Source of the DNA: Romboutsia lituseburensis
GTDB lineage: Bacteria > Bacillota > Clostridia > Peptostreptococcales > Peptostreptococcaceae
NCBI RefSeq assembly: GCF_024723825.1
Contig: NZ_JANQBQ010000001.1
Coordinates: 2,232,001-2,296,000, forward strand
Direction of reading: 5' to 3'
DNA length: 64,000 nt
Under the pieces are notes generated by a model. The model worked only from the letters and a program-made list of their open reading frames with translations, was not told where the DNA came from and ran no database searches. The position numbers and the translations under genes were made by a program. Below, piece after piece: positions 18,012 through 27,399 of the stretch; the stretch's first letter is position 1; each line of letters opens with the position of its first letter.

Positions 18012-19310
18012 TTATAATTGAGGATTTTCTCCATTCATTATTTTTTTCATAGTTCTCATTGAGCACATCTTTCCACACATAGTACAGCTTTCTTTTTCAG
18101 TTGGAACAGAACTTTCTCTATATAATTTTGGTTTTTCTGGTTCTAATGATAAATTTATCATGTCTTCAAAATTTATATCTGCTCTAGCTTTGCTCATCTT
18201 GTAATCCCATTCTCTAGCTTTTGATATTCCTTTAGCTATATCAGCTGCATGCGCTGCTATTTTGGCTGCAACTATTCCTTCTTTCATATCATCTAAATCA
18301 GGTAATCTCAAGTGCTCTGCTGGAGTTACATAACATAAAAAATCTGCTCCATGCGATGCTGCTATTGCACCCCCTATAGCTGATGTTATATGGTCATATC
18401 CTGGAGCTACATCTGTTACTATTGGACCTAATACATAAAATGGAGCTTGATGACAAAGTTTCTTTTGAAGTACAATATTAGATTCAATTTCATTTATTGC
18501 CATATGTCCTGGCCCTTCTATTATAACTTGCACGTTTCTATCCCATGCTCTTTTCGTAAGCTCTCCTAAGGTTATAAGTTCTTTTATTTGACTTGCATCT
18601 GTAGAATCATTTATAGATCCCGGTCTTAAAGCATCTCCTAAAGATATAGTTATATCATATTTTTCACATATATCTAAAAGTCTATCATAATATTCATAGA
18701 AAGGATTTTCAGCATTATTAAACTCCATCCAAGCATATAAAAGTGATCCACCTCTTGAAACAATATGAGTTAATCTATTATTTCTTTTTAAGGTTTCTAT
18801 CGCCTCTTTATTAAGGCCTGCATGAACAGTTATAAAATCTACGCCATCTTCTCCATGTTTTTCAACTACTTTAAAGAATTCATCAACTGTTATATCTTTT
18901 AGTTCTTTATCATAAAATCCTATAGCATCATACATTGGTACTGTTCCTATCATTGCTGTTGACATATTAATTATATTTTTTCTTAAACCTTCTGTTTTTC
19001 CATAGTTAGATAAGTCCATTATTGATTCAGCTTTCATATCTATAGCAACCCTAACTTTTTCTAATTCTTTTTCGCAACTATAACAATCCTTAGATATGCC
19101 TAAATTTACATTTATTTTAGTTTTAAGACCCTGTCCTACACCTTCTGCACTCAATGTTTTATGATTTTTATTAGCCGGAATTACTACTTTTCCACTTTTA
19201 ACTAGATCAATTAATTCTTCAATTGATTTATTCTCCTTCTTAGCTACAACTATCATTTCATTAGTTACTATTCCTTTTTTAGCAGCATCCATTTGTGTTG
19301 TATAATTCAT
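18012..19310 (-). CDS. thiC: Phosphomethylpyrimidine synthase ThiC
   Basis: ThiC is a radical-SAM enzyme that turns aminoimidazole ribotide into HMP phosphate for thiamine synthesis. The 432-residue protein has the conserved core ([41 protein letters not shown]) and the C-terminal [4Fe-4S] motif [11 protein letters not shown]. It is of the shorter bacterial form. No other thi genes are adjacent. Expression is governed by the TPP riboswitch just upstream. The gene sits between the comFC-linked structured RNA and hpf, genes that are usually close together, so it looks inserted. Confidence 0.97.
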   Translation of the reverse strand: MNYTTQMDAAKKGIVTNEMIVVAKKENKSIEELIDLVKSGKVVIPANKNHKTLSAEGVGQGLKTKINVNLGISKDCYSCEKELEKVRVAIDMKAESIMDLSNYGKTEGLRKNIINMSTAMIGTVPMYDAIGFYDKELKDITVDEFFKVVEKHGEDGVDFITVHAGLNKEAIETLKRNNRLTHIVSRGGSLLYAWMEFNNAENPFYEYYDRLLDICEKYDITISLGDALRPGSINDSTDASQIKELITLGELTKRAWDRNVQVIIEGPGHMAINEIESNIVLQKKLCHQAPFYVLGPIVTDVAPGYDHITSAIGGAIAASHGADFLCYVTPAEHLRLPDLDDMKEGIVAAKIAAHAADIAKGISKAREWDYKMSKARADINFEDMINLSLEPEKPKLYRESSVPTEKESCTMCGKMCSMRTMKKIMNGENPQL

Positions 19311-19364
19311 CTTTAATCCCCCTAATTCTTTAGCTATACCCTTGATTAAAGGCTTTCATATACT

Positions 19365-19399
19365 AAAAAAGCTATATCCCCAAATAGGAACATAGCTTA
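19365..19399 (-). terminator. Terminator of the TPP riboswitch platform
   Basis: On the minus strand AAGCTAT pairs with ATAGCTT across a loop with a CC/GG pair, followed by TTTT, between the aptamer and the thiC start. Confidence 0.75.
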
Positions 19400-19431
19400 G
19401 TTTTTCTTATAAAAAATAAACAGTATATAAA

Positions 19432-19510
19432 CAGGCTTTCCTACGCTGGTATTATCCAGATCAGGTACAAGGGTTGACTTTCATCTCTCAGCCTTTTGGC
19501 ACCCCTAGCT
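19432..19510 (-). promoter_or_regulatory. TPP riboswitch (THI element)
   Basis: The minus strand reads AGGGGTGCC, GGCTGAGAGATGAA, ACCCTTGTACCTGATCTGG and ATAATACCAGCGTAGGAAAG, the hallmark blocks of the thiamine pyrophosphate aptamer. It should repress thiC through the following terminator. Confidence 0.97.
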
Positions 19511-19531
19511 AATATTTTATTTTACAATTAC

Positions 19532-19560
19532 ATTCTATACTTGTTTGCTCTATATCGCAA
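19532..19560 (-). promoter_or_regulatory. Sigma-A promoter of thiC leader
   Basis: TTGCGA (19555-19560) and TAGAAT (19532-19537) on the minus strand have a 17-base spacer and lie about 20 bases before the TPP aptamer. Confidence 0.5.
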
Positions 19561-19580
19561 TAAAATAATATTTTAAACAT

Positions 19581-19607
19581 AAAAAAAAGCACCTATAAAG
19601 GTACTTT
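19581..19607 (-). terminator. Terminator of the structured RNA
   Basis: AAAGTACC and GGTGCTTT on the minus strand pair (one U-G) with a TTTATA loop and are followed by a run of T. Confidence 0.8.
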
Positions 19608-19816
19608 AGGATATTTAGCTGACCTGGTTTTTGACCCCACACTCGCCTACTGGAGGGTTCGCTTGGGTTCGCCGCACTACTAACTCTCTCGATTTTATAC
19701 CGGTAGGTCTTACTTCTAAGCCGCACCATGATCATTAACCCAATTTTTAGTGTTAACTTACGTGGATCCCTTTGCCTGCGACTGGCTTGGACTTGCAACC
19801 ACAGACCTAAATATCA
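19585..19816 (-). ncRNA. Structured RNA, probable raiA-motif RNA
   Basis: About 230 bases on the minus strand with GC content well above the surroundings. The ends are closed by a 9-bp helix, GATATTTAG (19807-19815) with CTAAATATC (19610-19618), about 190 bases apart, and a terminator follows at once. Inside are GC-rich blocks such as GGCGAACCCAAGCGAACCC and CAGTAGGCGAGTGTGGGGTC. The raiA-motif RNA of Clostridia has about this size and architecture and sits next to comF or hpf/raiA genes. Here comFC lies directly upstream and hpf two features downstream. Family assignment is from size, shape and neighbourhood, not from an alignment. Confidence 0.6.
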
Positions 19817-19866
19817 CTTTTTCTATTTTAATATTTTATGAGATATATGTCAATAGGAATTTATTC

Positions 19867-20643
19867 CTAACAACTAAACGTGTTAACTCCTGTTAAAAAA
19901 GTTGATACTGTTATTAAATTTACACCTTCTAATTTTAGTATCCTTGAGATCTCATTTACAGTTGCACCTGTTGTAAATATATCATCTACAAGTATTATAT
20001 TTTGTTCTTCTAGATAAATCTTGTTCTTCTTTAATATAAATGCATCTCTTAACTCATCTTTTCTTTCTTTTTTTCTTAATTTATAAAGTCTTTTAGTGTT
20101 CCCTTTCCTTACTATACAATCAAGTACTGGTATATTAAATTCTTTACTTAAATACTTGGCTATCTTATACGCTTGATTAAATCCCCTTTTTTTCAATCTT
20201 GATTTATGTAAAGGCACAAATAGTATATAGTCAAAGTTTATTTCCTCTAATATTATTTTTTCCTTCATTATTGATGCTATGTATCTACTCATATAGGTTT
20301 TATTGCTATATTTAAATCCAAAAATCATTTTTTTGCTAAAATCATTATATTCTATACATGATATAGCTTTATCAAAATGAAATTCTTTACCACTACAGTA
20401 GCTACATTCATCTATATCATGTTCTTCTAAAGAGCAATTAATTATTGGCTTTCCACACTTAATACATCCATCTAGTATAAAATGAAGTTCATCAAAGCAA
20501 TCCTTACACATGGAGTATGTGTTATTCTTATTTATTGGTTTGTTGCAAATTATGCAACTTATATTATTTGGGTATATAAGGTCGAGAAATATATCAGTCA
20601 TACATTCATTTATGTCATTTAATTTTTTCAAATGACTATTCAT
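19867..20643 (-). CDS. comFC: ComF family phosphoribosyltransferase-like protein
   Basis: ComFC acts in DNA uptake and recombination in competent relatives; its biochemical role is unclear. The 258-residue protein has an N-terminal zinc-finger region with Cys pairs (30/33, 46/49, 60/63, 80/83) and a phosphoribosyltransferase fold with the PRPP loop VDDIFTTGATVNE near residue 220 and the KRGFNQA segment. It begins 2 bases after the recD2 stop, so the two genes form one unit. Whether this organism is naturally competent is unknown. Confidence 0.9.
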   Translation of the reverse strand: MNSHLKKLNDINECMTDIFLDLIYPNNISCIICNKPINKNNTYSMCKDCFDELHFILDGCIKCGKPIINCSLEEHDIDECSYCSGKEFHFDKAISCIEYNDFSKKMIFGFKYSNKTYMSRYIASIMKEKIILEEINFDYILFVPLHKSRLKKRGFNQAYKIAKYLSKEFNIPVLDCIVRKGNTKRLYKLRKKERKDELRDAFILKKNKIYLEEQNIILVDDIFTTGATVNEISRILKLEGVNLITVSTFLTGVNTFSC

Positions 20644-20645
20644 TC

Positions 20646-22868
20646 TTACTTAACTAACACCCCTTCTTCTTTAAATTTATTGAGTTTATATGATAAATTC
20701 GAATATCTATCATTAGTTCTATTGTTTTTTATCATATACTCCAAGTATTTAACATCTCCCACTATTACTACAAGTTTTTTTGCTCTTGTAACAGCAGTAT
20801 ATAATAAATTTCTACTTAATAGCATAGGAGGAGCCCATGTCATAGGTATTACTACTACTGGAAATTCACTACCTTGACTTTTATGAATTGTTGTACAGAA
20901 GCTATGATCCAGTTCATCTAGTTCATCATATTTGTACTCTACTATTTTTACTTGATCAAATATTACATATACAATTCTTTTTTCTTTATCTATATGGTAC
21001 ACATATCCAATATCTCCATTATATATACCTTCCCCAGTTTCACTTCTATCTTCATTTTCCCATTTTTTAGTGTAGTTATTTTTAATTTGCATTACTTTAT
21101 CCCCTACCCTAAAAAGTCTTTTCTGGAAATTCTCTTCAACCTTATATTTTTCAGGTTTATTAAGGTGTTTTTGAAGTTCTATATTAAGGTTAGTAACACC
21201 TAAATCCCCTTTCCTCATCGATGCTAATACTTGTATATCCTTTAACTTATCTAATTTATAAAAGTTAGGTAGCCTTTCACTAACTACACTTATAATTTCT
21301 TTTAAAATTTCTTCATTTGTATTTCTTTTTATGAAGAAAAAATCTTTATCTTTTGCGTTTAAAGATAATGGCTCTCCATTATTTATTTTATGCGCATTCA
21401 CTACTATCATACTTTCTTGAGCTTGTCTAAATATTTCATTTAATCTAACAACATTTATTACGCATGATTCTATCATATCACTAAGTACATTTCCTGCTCC
21501 TACCGACGGTAGCTGGTCACTATCTCCAACTAATATAACTCGAGTTCCTGGCTTTATTGCTCTTAGCAAGCTATACATAAGTAATATATCTACCATGGAA
21601 ACCTCATCTATAATTATTACATCTGCCTTTATAGGTTCCTCTTCATTTTTCATAAATTCTAATTGGTCACTATCTGTTGCAAATCCCATTTCAAGAAGCC
21701 TATGAATAGTTTTAGCTTCTTTGCTAGATGTTTCACTCATCCTTTTAGCAGCTCTTCCTGTAGGTGCTGCTAATACTACTTCTTGGCTATTATTTTCAAA
21801 TATTTTAATTATTGTATTTATAGTGGTTGTCTTTCCTGTTCCTGGTCCTCCAGTTATTATAACTACACCACTTTCTATAGCTTCTTTTACTGCAAGCACT
21901 TGATTTGTTGCTAGCTTAATATTTTCCTGTTTTTCTACTACTCTAATTTCTTTATCTATATCTATATATAAATCTTTAAATTCAGCTTGAGATAATTTTA
22001 TTATTTGCTTACAAACTCCATTTTCTGATACATAGTATGGTATCAAATATACCAACTTCATTCCGTTCATTTTTTCTATATGTACCTTTTGATCATATGC
22101 TAATTCCATTATACACTCTTCTATTATAGGAGGTTTTACTTCTAGAAGCTTTTTTGCTTCTTGTATTAGAATATCTTCTGGTAGGTAAGTATGTCCACTA
22201 CTTAAAGATTGGTTTAAAGTATATAATATACCTTGTGATACTCTGTCCTTAGAGTCTTTCTCTATACCTATTTTACTAGCTATATTATCTGCTATTTTAA
22301 ATCCTATTCCTCTTATATCTTCAGCTAATTGATAAGGATTTTTATTTATATTTTCTAGAGCTTTATTTTTATATTTTTTATATATTTTCATACAGTAGTT
22401 TGGTGTAATTCCATATGGAGATAACTCAATAATTATATTTCTAAGTTCTCGATTTTCTTCATAACTTTTAACTATCTGATCTATCTTTTTACTTCCTATT
22501 CCCTCTACTTCTTTTAGACGCTCTGGCATATTTTGAATAACATCTAAAGTATTAACTCCAAATTTGTCTATTATCCTTTTAGCCATTTTCTCGCCTATAC
22601 CATGTATCATACCTGATGATAAATATACATATATACCTTCTAGTGAGTTTGGAGTAACAGGCATAAACTTATTAACTTCAAATTGAGTTCCATAAGTTTT
22701 ATGATTTACCCACTTACCTTCTACCTCTATGCTTTCTCCTACTGATAATGTAGGCATACACCCAACTATTACTACCTCATTATCTGAATTTGCTAGGTGA
22801 GCTATGGTGTATCCATTTTCTTCATTTTTAAAAACTATATCACTTATCATTCCTTCTATTCGTTCCAT
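20646..22868 (-). CDS. recD2: RecD2-type ATP-dependent DNA helicase
   Basis: RecD2 is a 5'-3' superfamily 1B helicase acting in DNA repair without RecBC. The 740-residue protein has an N-terminal OB-like region, helix-hairpin-helix repeats (about 75-200), Walker A GGPGTGKTTTIN (about 339-350), Walker B VIIIDEVSMVD, and the C-terminal motif HSFCTTIHKSQGSEFP. It is not the RecBCD subunit, given the long N-terminal extension. It lies upstream of comFC with a 2-base gap and is followed upstream by metK's terminator. Confidence 0.95.
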   Translation of the reverse strand: MERIEGMISDIVFKNEENGYTIAHLANSDNEVVIVGCMPTLSVGESIEVEGKWVNHKTYGTQFEVNKFMPVTPNSLEGIYVYLSSGMIHGIGEKMAKRIIDKFGVNTLDVIQNMPERLKEVEGIGSKKIDQIVKSYEENRELRNIIIELSPYGITPNYCMKIYKKYKNKALENINKNPYQLAEDIRGIGFKIADNIASKIGIEKDSKDRVSQGILYTLNQSLSSGHTYLPEDILIQEAKKLLEVKPPIIEECIMELAYDQKVHIEKMNGMKLVYLIPYYVSENGVCKQIIKLSQAEFKDLYIDIDKEIRVVEKQENIKLATNQVLAVKEAIESGVVIITGGPGTGKTTTINTIIKIFENNSQEVVLAAPTGRAAKRMSETSSKEAKTIHRLLEMGFATDSDQLEFMKNEEEPIKADVIIIDEVSMVDILLMYSLLRAIKPGTRVILVGDSDQLPSVGAGNVLSDMIESCVINVVRLNEIFRQAQESMIVVNAHKINNGEPLSLNAKDKDFFFIKRNTNEEILKEIISVVSERLPNFYKLDKLKDIQVLASMRKGDLGVTNLNIELQKHLNKPEKYKVEENFQKRLFRVGDKVMQIKNNYTKKWENEDRSETGEGIYNGDIGYVYHIDKEKRIVYVIFDQVKIVEYKYDELDELDHSFCTTIHKSQGSEFPVVVIPMTWAPPMLLSRNLLYTAVTRAKKLVVIVGDVKYLEYMIKNNRTNDRYSNLSYKLNKFKEEGVLVK

Positions 22869-22946
22869 ACTGCTTCTCCTACAACCATAATATTTCTATC
22901 GTTCACTTAAGTTGTAATTATTATACCTTTTATGACAAATAAAATC

Positions 22947-22996
22947 ACCCCTTAAAGTAGATTATATAGGCCTTTCCTATATATACTTTAAGGGGT
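22947..22996 (-). terminator. Terminator after metK
   Basis: Long arms AACCCCTTAAAGTA and TACTTTAAGGGGT on the minus strand with a second inner stem (TATATAGG/CCTATATA) precede a T-rich stretch. Confidence 0.8.
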
Positions 22997-23019
22997 TTAG
23001 TATTTATTTATAAATTAAA

Positions 23020-24213
23020 TTATTGTCCTAATGCTTCTTTTCTTAATACTTCTGCTTTATCCGTTCTTTCCCATGGTAAATCTATGTCAGTTCTTCCAAA
23101 GTGTCCGTAAGCAGCTGTTTGCTTGAATATAGGTTTTCTTAAATCTAAGTCTCTTATTATCGCACCTGGTCTTAAATCAAAATGCTTATTAACTAATTCA
23201 ACTAATAATTCTTCTGAAACTTTTCCAGTTCCAAAAGTATCTATAAATACAGATAATGGTCTAGCAACACCTATAGCATAAGCTAATTCTATTTCACATT
23301 TGTCAGCAAGTCCTGCAGCTACTATGTTTTTAGCTACGTATCTTGCAGCATATGCAGCAGATCTATCAACTTTTGTAGCATCTTTTCCTGAGAAAGCTCC
23401 TCCACCATGTCTTGAGTATCCACCGTAAGTATCTATTATTATCTTTCTTCCTGTAAGCCCTGTATCTCCTTGAGGCCCTCCTATAACGAATCTTCCTGTT
23501 GGGTTGATGTATATTATAGTTTCTTCATCTAATAAGTCTGCAGGTATAACAGCTTTTATAACATGATCTATTAGATCTTTTCTTATTGTTTCATTGTCAA
23601 CATCTTCTCCATGTTGAGTTGATATAAGTATAGTGTGAACTCTAACTACCTTATTTCCATCGTATTCAACTGTAACTTGAGTTTTTCCATCTGGTCTTAG
23701 ATAATCTAATAATCCTGACTTTCTAACTTCAGTTAATTTTCTTGCTAATTTATGAGCTAATGATATTGGTAAAGGCATTAATTCTTCTGTTTCATTACAT
23801 GCAAAACCGAACATTATACCTTGGTCTCCAGCTCCTACTTTTTCTATTTCATCTTCACTTATTTCTCCAGCTCTATTTTCTAAAGCTTCATCAACACCCA
23901 TTGCTATATCGCCTGATTGTTCATCTATAGATGTTATAACTGCGCAAGTATCACAGTCAAATCCATATTTAGCTCTATCATATCCTATACCTCTAACTGT
24001 TTCTCTAACTAATTTAGGTATATCAACATAAGTTTTTGTGCTTATCTCTCCTGCAACTAAAACTAATCCTGTAGTAACTGTTGTTTCACACGCTACTCTT
24101 GATAAAGGATCCTTTTCTAATAATGCATCTAGTATAGCATCTGATATTTGGTCACAGATTTTATCTGGATGCCCTTCTGTTACTGATTCTGATGTAAATA
24201 AATGTCTTGCCAT
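23020..24213 (-). CDS. metK: S-adenosylmethionine synthetase MetK
   Basis: MetK makes SAM from methionine and ATP. The 397-residue protein has the family signatures [32 protein letters not shown] and [17 protein letters not shown]. The AAGGAGGAAG site before ATG fixes the start. It is monocistronic, with its own promoter, a SAM-I riboswitch and a terminator, so the product represses its own synthesis. Confidence 0.98.
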   Translation of the reverse strand: MARHLFTSESVTEGHPDKICDQISDAILDALLEKDPLSRVACETTVTTGLVLVAGEISTKTYVDIPKLVRETVRGIGYDRAKYGFDCDTCAVITSIDEQSGDIAMGVDEALENRAGEISEDEIEKVGAGDQGIMFGFACNETEELMPLPISLAHKLARKLTEVRKSGLLDYLRPDGKTQVTVEYDGNKVVRVHTILISTQHGEDVDNETIRKDLIDHVIKAVIPADLLDEETIIYINPTGRFVIGGPQGDTGLTGRKIIIDTYGGYSRHGGGAFSGKDATKVDRSAAYAARYVAKNIVAAGLADKCEIELAYAIGVARPLSVFIDTFGTGKVSEELLVELVNKHFDLRPGAIIRDLDLRKPIFKQTAAYGHFGRTDIDLPWERTDKAEVLRKEALGQ

Positions 24214-24370
24214 CTTTGCTTCCTCCTTAAATTTGGTAGATTCCCTCGCTTATTATAATTACGAAAAATCATTTTTTTATACTTTTTACTGGTAATTTTT
24301 TAATAACCTATTTAAGAACTTAGTATATTTTAAGAGGTCACGGTTTAGTTATTTATTGTTGAATTAAAAA

Positions 24371-24397
24371 AACCTCTCCTTTTTATAAGAAGAGGTT
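24371..24397 (-). terminator. Terminator of the SAM-I riboswitch platform
   Basis: On the minus strand AACCTCT-CTTAT pairs with AAG-AGAGGTT, followed by seven T. Its 5' arm (TAACCTC) can instead pair with GAGGTTA at the 3' side of the aptamer, giving the antiterminator. Confidence 0.9.
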
Positions 24398-24426
24398 AAT
24401 TATATATATCAATACGCTAATTAACT

Positions 24427-24534
24427 AACCTCATCTCTCAAAACCATATGGTTTTGTAGGATTTAGCACCTTTTCCCAAATATGGGTGGTTGCTGGGCTT
24501 CACAGGGCCTATCCCTCCGCCGCTCTTGATAAGG
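24427..24534 (-). promoter_or_regulatory. SAM-I riboswitch (S box)
   Basis: The minus strand shows the S-box blocks: CTTATCAAGAGCGGCGGAGG, GGCCCTGTGAAGCCCAGCAACC, GGTGCTAAATCC and GAGAGATGAGG. P1 pairs CCTTATC with GATGAGG. SAM binding frees the downstream terminator and turns off metK. Confidence 0.97.
24475..24496 (-). other. P3-P4 junction of the SAM-I aptamer
   Basis: This is the part of the aptamer between the conserved AGCAACC and GGTGCTAA blocks. Its variable loop is ACCCATATTTGGG, a short hairpin as expected. Confidence 0.5.
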
Positions 24535-24829
24535 TAATCAAGAAAGTTATTAAGTTCTTTTTATTATATGTTCTTTACAATTTACATCTTACTATGTTTT
24601 TAAAACGTTGTCAACAAAATTATTATTTTTTTAGTTTAATATTTTTATATATAAGATTTTGTACTTCAGAATAACAAGTTCAAAACATGTATTTTCTTAT
24701 TTTTTTATTTGTTAATTTTATATAAACAGTATCCTATCTTAACTTAATTTCATATTATAACTTATCTACTTTAATATAGGTCTTTTTCAGGCCAAAATTT
24801 CATATATTTCTTTTGAAGGGGGTGTTCCT
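24535..24829. other. Divergent intergenic region between metK leader and yyaC
   Basis: This AT-rich stretch holds the metK promoter (24586-24614) and the yyaC ribosome site GAAGGGGGTG. No convincing sporulation promoter for yyaC was identified. Confidence 0.4.
24586..24614 (-). promoter_or_regulatory. Sigma-A promoter of metK
   Basis: TTGACA (24609-24614) and TAAGAT (24586-24591) on the minus strand, 17-base spacer, about 50 bases before the S box. Confidence 0.75.
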
Positions 24830-25339
24830 ATGTATTTAGCCAAGGTAAATTATAAAAAAGAGAATGTCGTACAAATATTAAGTTCAGTCCTTAAAGATTT
24901 AGTTGATGAAAATACAGTTGTGGTTTGTATAGGAACAGATCGGGCTATAGGTGATGCTCTTGGCCCTTTAGTTGGTACCATGTTAAAGAATAGTGACTTT
25001 AAGTTTCCTGTTTACGGCACACTAGATAATCCTATTCATGCTTTGAATATTTATGAATCTATTGAACATATAAAAAATACTCATCCTAAAGGAAATTTCT
25101 TGGCTATAGATGCATGCTTGGGATCCAAAAGTAGTATAGGCAATGTACAAATTAGAAAAGGTCCTATTCTTCCTGGAAAAGGAGTAGGAAAAAAGCTCCC
25201 TCAAATAGGAAATCATTCTATAGTAGGGATTGTAGATAAAATAGATGAAAATAATAGATTTTCTTTTAACAATGTAAGGCTTAGCTTTATTATAGAGCTT
25301 GCTGAAATAATTTCATTATCTCTATTACTTTCTACCTGA
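24830..25339 (+). CDS. yyaC: Spore protease-like protein YyaC
   Basis: YyaC is a sporulation-associated member of the germination-protease-like DUF1256 family. The 169-residue protein has VVCIGTDRAIGDALGPLVG, FLAIDACLG and the VGKKLPQIGNHSIVGIVD segment, all typical. Proteolytic activity is not shown for this family. The GGGGGTG site before ATG supports the start. It is one of the few plus-strand genes, alone between the metK leader and fabZ. Confidence 0.9.
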   Translation: MYLAKVNYKKENVVQILSSVLKDLVDENTVVVCIGTDRAIGDALGPLVGTMLKNSDFKFPVYGTLDNPIHALNIYESIEHIKNTHPKGNFLAIDACLGSKSSIGNVQIRKGPILPGKGVGKKLPQIGNHSIVGIVDKIDENNRFSFNNVRLSFIIELAEIISLSLLLST

Positions 25340-25361
25340 TTTCCTATTTTAAAAGAATTAT

Positions 25362-25409
25362 CTCGCACTTCATCCTTACATAAAACGCTACTAGTTGTGC
25401 GAGCTTTTT
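25362..25409 (+). terminator. Terminator of yyaC
   Basis: CTCGCAC (25362-25368) and GTGCGAG (25397-25403) pair across a 28-base loop, followed by CTTTTTC. Confidence 0.6.
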
Positions 25410-25466
25410 CTATCTATCAATTTTAATCTTTGGCTACTTATGTATGTTAATTTTATTTTATCAAAT

Positions 25467-25496
25467 AAAAAAAGTCCTATTTCTAGGACTTTTTTT
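25467..25496 (-). terminator. Terminator of fabZ-mreB unit
   Basis: AAAAAAAGTCCTA and TAGGACTTTTTTT form a perfect stem with a TTTC or GAAA loop directly after the fabZ stop. Confidence 0.9.
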
Positions 25497-25497
25497 A

Positions 25498-25926
25498 TTA
25501 CTTTTCCACAAGGGCAAACATTAATTCTCCGCTACAAGCTAACTCTTCTCCAACAAAAGCTTTAGCTGTAGCTTTTCCAATGTTTCGTCTTACAGATGTC
25601 ATCTCTACTTCCATAGTTAATATATCCCCTGGTCTTACTTCTTTTTTGAATCTTACTTTGTCAATACCTGCAAATACACCTAATTTGCCTCTATTTTCTT
25701 CTATAGACATCATAGCTACACATCCTACTTGAGCCATTGCTTCTATTATTAATACACCTGGCATTATAGGGTATTCTGGAAAATGACCTTGGAAAAATGG
25801 TTCATTTACTGTTACATTTTTTATACCTACGGCTCTTTTCCCAGCATCTAATTCTATTACTTTATCCACTAATAAAAATGGATATCTATGTGGTATTAAT
25901 TCCTTTATTTGATCTATATTTAACAT
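25498..25926 (-). CDS. fabZ: 3-hydroxyacyl-ACP dehydratase FabZ
   Basis: FabZ dehydrates 3-hydroxyacyl-ACP in fatty acid synthesis. The 142-residue hot-dog fold protein has the catalytic motif [16 protein letters not shown] (His48) and Glu62 in LIIEAMAQ. The AGGAGG site before ATG is strong. It follows mreB after 15 bases, away from the main fab cluster, an arrangement also seen in related Clostridia. Confidence 0.95.
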   Translation of the reverse strand: MLNIDQIKELIPHRYPFLLVDKVIELDAGKRAVGIKNVTVNEPFFQGHFPEYPIMPGVLIIEAMAQVGCVAMMSIEENRGKLGVFAGIDKVRFKKEVRPGDILTMEVEMTSVRRNIGKATAKAFVGEELACSGELMFALVEK

Positions 25927-25941
25927 AAAAATACCTCCTTA

Positions 25942-26961
25942 TTATCTTCTTTTGAAGGTACCTCCTGTTTCAAGCATATCTAAAGAACCTAGTGCACTAC
26001 CTGTACCTTTAGCTACACAAGACATTGGTTCATTTGCAACAATAACCTTTATTCCTGTTCTTTCTTCGATTCTTGTATTTAATCCATATAACAATGAACC
26101 TCCACCTGTCATTATTATTCCTGCATCACTTATATCAGCAGCTAATTCAGGTGGCGTTTTTTCTAATACTGCAAGTGTAGTAAGCACTATTTGTTCTGCA
26201 CATTCATCAAGTGCTTCTAGCATTTCAGAAGAATTTATTATTATAGATTCTGGTAACCCTGTAACTAAGTTTCTACCGCTTATTTTCATACTTTTTTCTT
26301 CTTTTCTTTTATATGCAGTTCCTATTTCTACCTTTATCTTTTCCGCACTTCTTTCTCCGATAAGAAGATTATGTTGCTTTCTCATATATCTTACTATAGC
26401 TTCATCAAATCTATCTCCTCCAACTTTTATAGATTCACTAACTACAGATCCACCTAATGATATTACAGCTATATCAGCTGTACCTCCACCGATATCTATA
26501 ACCATGCTACCATTAGGTTTAGATATATCTACTCCAGCTCCTATAGCTGCTGCTATTGGTTCTTCAATTATATATACCTCTCTTGCACCAGCTTGGCGTG
26601 TAGCTTCTTCTACCGCTCTTTTTTCTACTTCTGTAACACCAGTAGGAACACATACCATTATTCTTGGCATAAAGAATCTCCCAAATCCTTTTTTATCCAC
26701 CACTTTATTTACGAAATAGTTAAGCATTTTCTCAGTTACATTATAGTCAGATATAACACCATCTCTTAATGGCCTTATAGCAACAATATTCCCAGGCGTC
26801 CTACCTATCATCTTTCTAGCTTCTTCTCCTACAGCTAAGACAGAATTAGTTCTTTTTTCTATTGCTACAACAGAAGGCTCTTCTAATACTATTCCTTTTC
26901 CATCTACGTATACAAGTACATTTGCTGTTCCCAAGTCTATACCTATATCAGCTCTCGCCAT
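25942..26961 (-). CDS. mreB: Rod-shape actin homologue MreB/Mbl
   Basis: MreB filaments guide lateral wall synthesis at the membrane. The 339-residue actin-fold protein has phosphate-1 motif IGIDLGTANVLVY, the VIDIGGGTADIAVIS phosphate-2 motif and GIIMTGGGSLL adenosine motif. ATG 26961 (MARADIG) is chosen since AAAGGAG lies close upstream; a 21-residue longer frame lacks a site. The mreC and mreD partners are not here, so it may be an Mbl-like second copy, as in sporulation-linked mreB/mbl next to spoIIID. Confidence 0.93.
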   Translation of the reverse strand: MARADIGIDLGTANVLVYVDGKGIVLEEPSVVAIEKRTNSVLAVGEEARKMIGRTPGNIVAIRPLRDGVISDYNVTEKMLNYFVNKVVDKKGFGRFFMPRIMVCVPTGVTEVEKRAVEEATRQAGAREVYIIEEPIAAAIGAGVDISKPNGSMVIDIGGGTADIAVISLGGSVVSESIKVGGDRFDEAIVRYMRKQHNLLIGERSAEKIKVEIGTAYKRKEEKSMKISGRNLVTGLPESIIINSSEMLEALDECAEQIVLTTLAVLEKTPPELAADISDAGIIMTGGGSLLYGLNTRIEERTGIKVIVANEPMSCVAKGTGSALGSLDMLETGGTFKRR

Positions 26962-27072
26962 TTTTACAACTCCTTTTGTTTCATATTTTATATTTAAACG
27001 ATTCATTATTTTTTTGCAAAACACTCCTATAATACAAAATATACAAAAACAGAGTTTTAGTCAAGAACAATA

Positions 27073-27099
27073 TAAAAAAATGTAGGTTTTAACCTACAT
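27073..27099 (-). terminator. Terminator overlapping the spoIIID stop codon
   Basis: Perfect arms ATGTAGGTT and AACCTACAT with T run on the minus strand. The 5' arm includes the last two codons of spoIIID and its TAA (27089-27091) lies in the loop and arm. Confidence 0.85.
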
Positions 27100-27355
27100 C
27101 TTTTTTTATATCTTTCTCATATTTAAGCTTAGTAGCCATTCCTCCTCTTATGTGTCTTTCAGATTTATTCTTTTCTAAAACCATTTTAACTTCCTTAGCT
27201 AAAGATGGATTTATTTCTTCTAATCGTTCTGTTACATCTTTGTGAATAGTACTTTTACTCACTCCAAATGTTTTCGCTGTTTGGCGCACAGTGGTATTTT
27301 TTTCTAGTATATATTTTGCTACAACGATTGCTCGTTCCTCTATATGAGATCTCAA
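27089..27355 (-). CDS. spoIIID: Sporulation transcription factor SpoIIID
   Basis: SpoIIID is the mother-cell DNA-binding regulator that acts with sigma-E and prepares sigma-K expression. The 88-residue protein has a helix-turn-helix (TVRQTAKTFGVSKSTIHKDV, about residues 22-41) and the basic C-terminal RHIRGGMATKLKY region that also binds DNA. The GGAGGGG site precedes ATG. A sigma-E-like promoter lies just upstream. It lies between spoIIQ and mreB as in Clostridioides. Confidence 0.97.
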   Translation of the reverse strand: MRSHIEERAIVVAKYILEKNTTVRQTAKTFGVSKSTIHKDVTERLEEINPSLAKEVKMVLEKNKSERHIRGGMATKLKYEKDIKKDVG

Positions 27356-27366
27356 AACTTCCCCTC

Positions 27367-27399
27367 CTCACATACTCGCCTTAATCATATATATGTGAG
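27367..27399. promoter_or_regulatory. Inverted repeat in the spoIIID leader
   Basis: CTCACATA (27367-27374) and TATGTGAG (27392-27399) form an 8-bp inverted repeat with 17 bases between. One arm covers the -10 region of the likely promoter and the other abuts the ribosome site, so it could be an operator or an RNA hairpin. Confidence 0.4.

Noticed and set aside
19550-19798. Open frame of 82 codons on the minus strand
   Set aside because: It runs through the structured RNA with its closing helix and terminator; composition is that of an RNA, not a coding region.
19585-19816. SRP RNA, tmRNA, RNase P RNA or T-box as identity of the structured RNA
   Set aside because: The diagnostic motifs of each (SRP apical loop, tmRNA tag frame, RNase P core, T-box AGGGTGGAACCGCG) were not found.
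26962-27024. Longer N-terminus for mreB
   Set aside because: MreB proteins start at the MARADIG-like motif, which has its own ribosome site; the extra 21 codons do not.
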